In this document: one piece after another, positions 6,017 to 7,724 of the stretch
How positions within the stretch are numbered: the stretch's first letter is position 1
Layout of the letters: the number at the start of each line of letters is the position of its first letter
Source: an uncultured Clostridia bacterium
Lineage (GTDB): Bacteria; Bacillota; Clostridia; Oscillospirales; Ruminococcaceae
Assembly (NCBI GenBank): GCA_947177545.1
Contig: CAMWVF010000042.1
Location: forward strand, 1 to 7,724
Length of the DNA stretch: 7,724 bases
Direction of reading: 5' to 3'
Notes under the pieces: generated by a model
The model's input: the letters and a program-made list of their open reading frames with translations, nothing else
What the model was told of the DNA's origin: nothing
The model's database searches: none
Position numbers and translations under genes: made by a program

Positions 6017-7724
6017 TCAGATCAAGTCATCATCGTCCCCGAAAGAGAAGTCATCTTCCTCGTCGTCTTCTTCGTCACTGTCAAAGCTGTCAAAATCGTC
6101 GTCGTCTTCGTCCTCGTCTCCATCTTCAAATGAGAAGCCGTCGTCAAGATCGCCGTCGCCGAGGGTCAAATCCATATCCTCAGCGTCCGAAACAGGCTGT
6201 GGAATAATATCGTCGTCGTCCTCAAATGTCTGTTTGAGGTCGATCTCCTCATCGTTTTCATCAAGAACCTTAACATTGAGACAGAGGGACTGAAGCTCCT
6301 TAACAAGAACCTTAAAGGACTCAGGAATTCCCGGCTTGGGAACGTTTTGTCCCTTAACTATAGCCTCATATGTCTTGACACGTCCGACTGTATCGTCAGA
6401 TTTAACGGTAAGAATTTCCTGCAAGGTGTAGGCTGCACCGTAAGCTTCAAGCGCCCAAACCTCCATTTCTCCAAAACGCTGACCGCCGAACTGGGCTTTA
6501 CCGCCAAGAGGCTGCTGGGTAACAAGAGAGTAAGGTCCTACCGAACGTGCGTGAATTTTATCGTCAACAAGGTGGTGGAGCTTAAGGTAATACATATAAC
6601 CGACTGTAACAGGGTTGTCAAACTTGTCGCCTGTTCTGCCGTCGTAAAGAACGGTCTTTCCGTCCTCGCTCATACCTGCTGCTTTGAAGCACTCGCGGAT
6701 ATCGTCCTCGTGCGCGCCGTCAAAAACAGGAGTCATAATCTTCCAGCCAAGCTTTTTGGCAGCCATACCCAAATGCACTTCAAGCACCTGACCGATGTTC
6801 ATACGTGAAGGTACGCCCAAAGGATTAAGCACTATATCAAGAGGCGTGCCGTCAGGCAGGAACGGCATATCCTCGGACTTGAGAATACGGGAAACAACAC
6901 CCTTATTTCCGTGACGACCAGCCATTTTGTCGCCCACTGAAATCTTACGCTTCTGAGCAATATAACATCTTACAAGCATATTTACGCCCGGAGCAAGCTC
7001 CTCGGAATTTTCTCTTGTAAATACTTTTACATCAATAATTACGCCCGATTCGCCGTGAGGTACTTTAAGAGAGTTATCCCTTACTTCCCTCGCCTTTTCG
7101 CCGAAGATAGCGCGGAGCAGTCTTTCCTCTGCGGTAAGCTCAGTCTCGCCCTTAGGCGTTACCTTACCGACGAGAATGTCGCCTGCACGGACTTCTGCGC
7201 CTATGCGGATAATTCCTCGGTCGTCCAAGTCTTTGAGAGCGTCCTCGCCCACGTTGGGGATATCTCTCGTAATTTCCTCGGGACCAAGCTTTGTGTCACG
7301 GGATTCTATCTCATACTCCTCAATATGAACGGAAGTGTAGATATCCTCACGAACAACCCTTTCGTTAAGAAGAACGGCGTCCTCGTAGTTGTAGCCCTCC
7401 CAAGTCATAAAGCCGATAAGAGCGTTTTTACCGATAGAAATCTCGCCGTTGCTTGTAGCGGGACCATCGGCAAGAACCTGTCCAACATGAACCTCCTCGC
7501 CCTTTGAAACGATAGGACGCTGATTCACGCAAGTACCCTGGTTGGAACGTTTGAATTTGATAAGCTTATAGCTGTGAGTTGCACCGGTGCCCTCTTTAAT
7601 AACTATCTCGTCGGCAGAAACACGGTCAACAACGCCGTCATGCTTTGAAATTACGCACACGCCAGAGTCAACAGCGGATTTGTACTCCATACCAGTGCCG
7701 ACAATAGGCGACTCTGTTTTAAGG
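6017..7724 (-). CDS. rpoB: DNA-directed RNA polymerase subunit beta, C-terminal part (5' end outside window)
   Basis: This is the C-terminal ~568 residues of the beta subunit, which with beta' forms the catalytic cleft of RNA polymerase. The reading frame is open to the window edge: the codons before the internal Met at 7690 read [11 protein letters not shown], a conserved RpoB stretch, so that Met is not the start. Recognisable blocks in order are the [10 protein letters not shown] segment, [19 protein letters not shown], the active-site loop [12 protein letters not shown] (near 6900-6945) with its two conserved lysines, [17 protein letters not shown], and the C-terminal [20 protein letters not shown] anchor that packs on beta'. 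The N-terminal half, including the rifampicin pocket, lies outside. After the conserved end ([12 protein letters not shown]) the protein runs into a very acidic tail, described separately. The stop is TGA. rpoC follows on the same strand, as in the usual rpoBC operon. Identity is certain; the exact full length cannot be known from here. Confidence 0.99.
   Translation of the reverse strand, partial: LKTESPIVGTGMEYKSAVDSGVCVISKHDGVVDRVSADEIVIKEGTGATHSYKLIKFKRSNQGTCVNQRPIVSKGEEVHVGQVLADGPATSNGEISIGKNALIGFMTWEGYNYEDAVLLNERVVREDIYTSVHIEEYEIESRDTKLGPEEITRDIPNVGEDALKDLDDRGIIRIGAEVRAGDILVGKVTPKGETELTAEERLLRAIFGEKAREVRDNSLKVPHGESGVIIDVKVFTRENSEELAPGVNMLVRCYIAQKRKISVGDKMAGRHGNKGVVSRILKSEDMPFLPDGTPLDIVLNPLGVPSRMNIGQVLEVHLGMAAKKLGWKIMTPVFDGAHEDDIRECFKAAGMSEDGKTVLYDGRTGDKFDNPVTVGYMYYLKLHHLVDDKIHARSVGPYSLVTQQPLGGKAQFGGQRFGEMEVWALEAYGAAYTLQEILTVKSDDTVGRVKTYEAIVKGQNVPKPGIPESFKVLVKELQSLCLNVKVLDENDEEIDLKQTFEDDDDIIPQPVSDAEDMDLTLGDGDLDDGFSFEDGDEDEDDDDFDSFDSDEEDDEEDDFSFGDDDDLI
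6020..6262 (-). other. Acidic low-complexity C-terminal tail of RpoB
   Basis: The last 81 residues of RpoB contain 44 Asp/Glu, one Lys and no Arg or His, so the tail is strongly negative and almost certainly disordered. A short aromatic motif recurs inside the acid runs: [18 protein letters not shown] and DFSFGDDDD. At DNA level the stretch is built of GAC/GAT/GAA/GAG codons, giving a cryptic trinucleotide repeat. Extended acidic RpoB tails do occur in clostridia, to my knowledge; no function is established that I can name. The tail could act as an electrostatic shield or as a docking site for a basic partner, but that is inference. Confidence 0.85.

Noticed and set aside
5919..6293. Plus-strand frame encoding a long serine-rich stretch
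   Set aside because: The Ser runs are the reverse complement of the GAY/GAR codons of the RpoB acidic tail; it is not an independent gene.
6347..6808. 153-codon plus-strand open frame
   Set aside because: Antisense shadow of highly conserved rpoB sequence.
7055..7507. 150-codon plus-strand open frame
   Set aside because: Antisense shadow of conserved rpoB sequence.

Overview
The window reads almost entirely on the minus strand and contains the 3' part of the rpoBC RNA polymerase operon followed by a short, apparently damaged cluster of exported proteins. The RNA polymerase subunits are of Firmicutes type: the beta' trigger loop carries no large lineage insertion of the proteobacterial kind, Shine-Dalgarno sites are strong AAGGAG-like, start codons include TTG, and base composition is moderate. 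The Thr-rich, Ruminococcus-like exported proteins and the acidic tail on RpoB suggest a gut or rumen clostridium of the Ruminococcus/Oscillospiraceae group. That placement is an inference, not something the sequence proves.

In transcription order (right to left): (1) 7724-6017, the C-terminal ~568 codons of rpoB, ending in an 81-residue stretch with 44 Asp/Glu; (2) a 78-100 base rpoB-rpoC gap (depending on the start codon used) with a perfect 10-bp inverted repeat that does not look like a terminator; (3) 5929-2006, a complete rpoC most likely started at a TTG served by AAGGAG; (4) a 10-bp GC-rich hairpin seven bases after the rpoC stop, the probable operon terminator; (5) 1921-656, a ComEA-like gene for a membrane-anchored protein with three helix-hairpin-helix (HhH) DNA-binding modules, in which an in-frame TAA at 1825-1823 separates the membrane anchor from the rest; (6) 618-55, starting 37 bases further on, a secreted protein whose N-terminal half resembles the region before the catalytic core of transglutaminase-like proteins, but whose frame falls apart in the last ~120 bases of the window.

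RpoB and RpoC together form the catalytic core of RNA polymerase and are intact as far as seen. The two downstream genes look like a separate two-gene unit concerned with the cell surface (extracellular DNA binding and a transglutaminase/protease-like fold). Both carry lesions, so this unit may be decaying in this strain or may contain sequence errors; the polymerase genes show no such damage. I see no tRNA, rRNA, CRISPR array, insertion sequence or prophage element. No stretch longer than 300 bases is without a gene.
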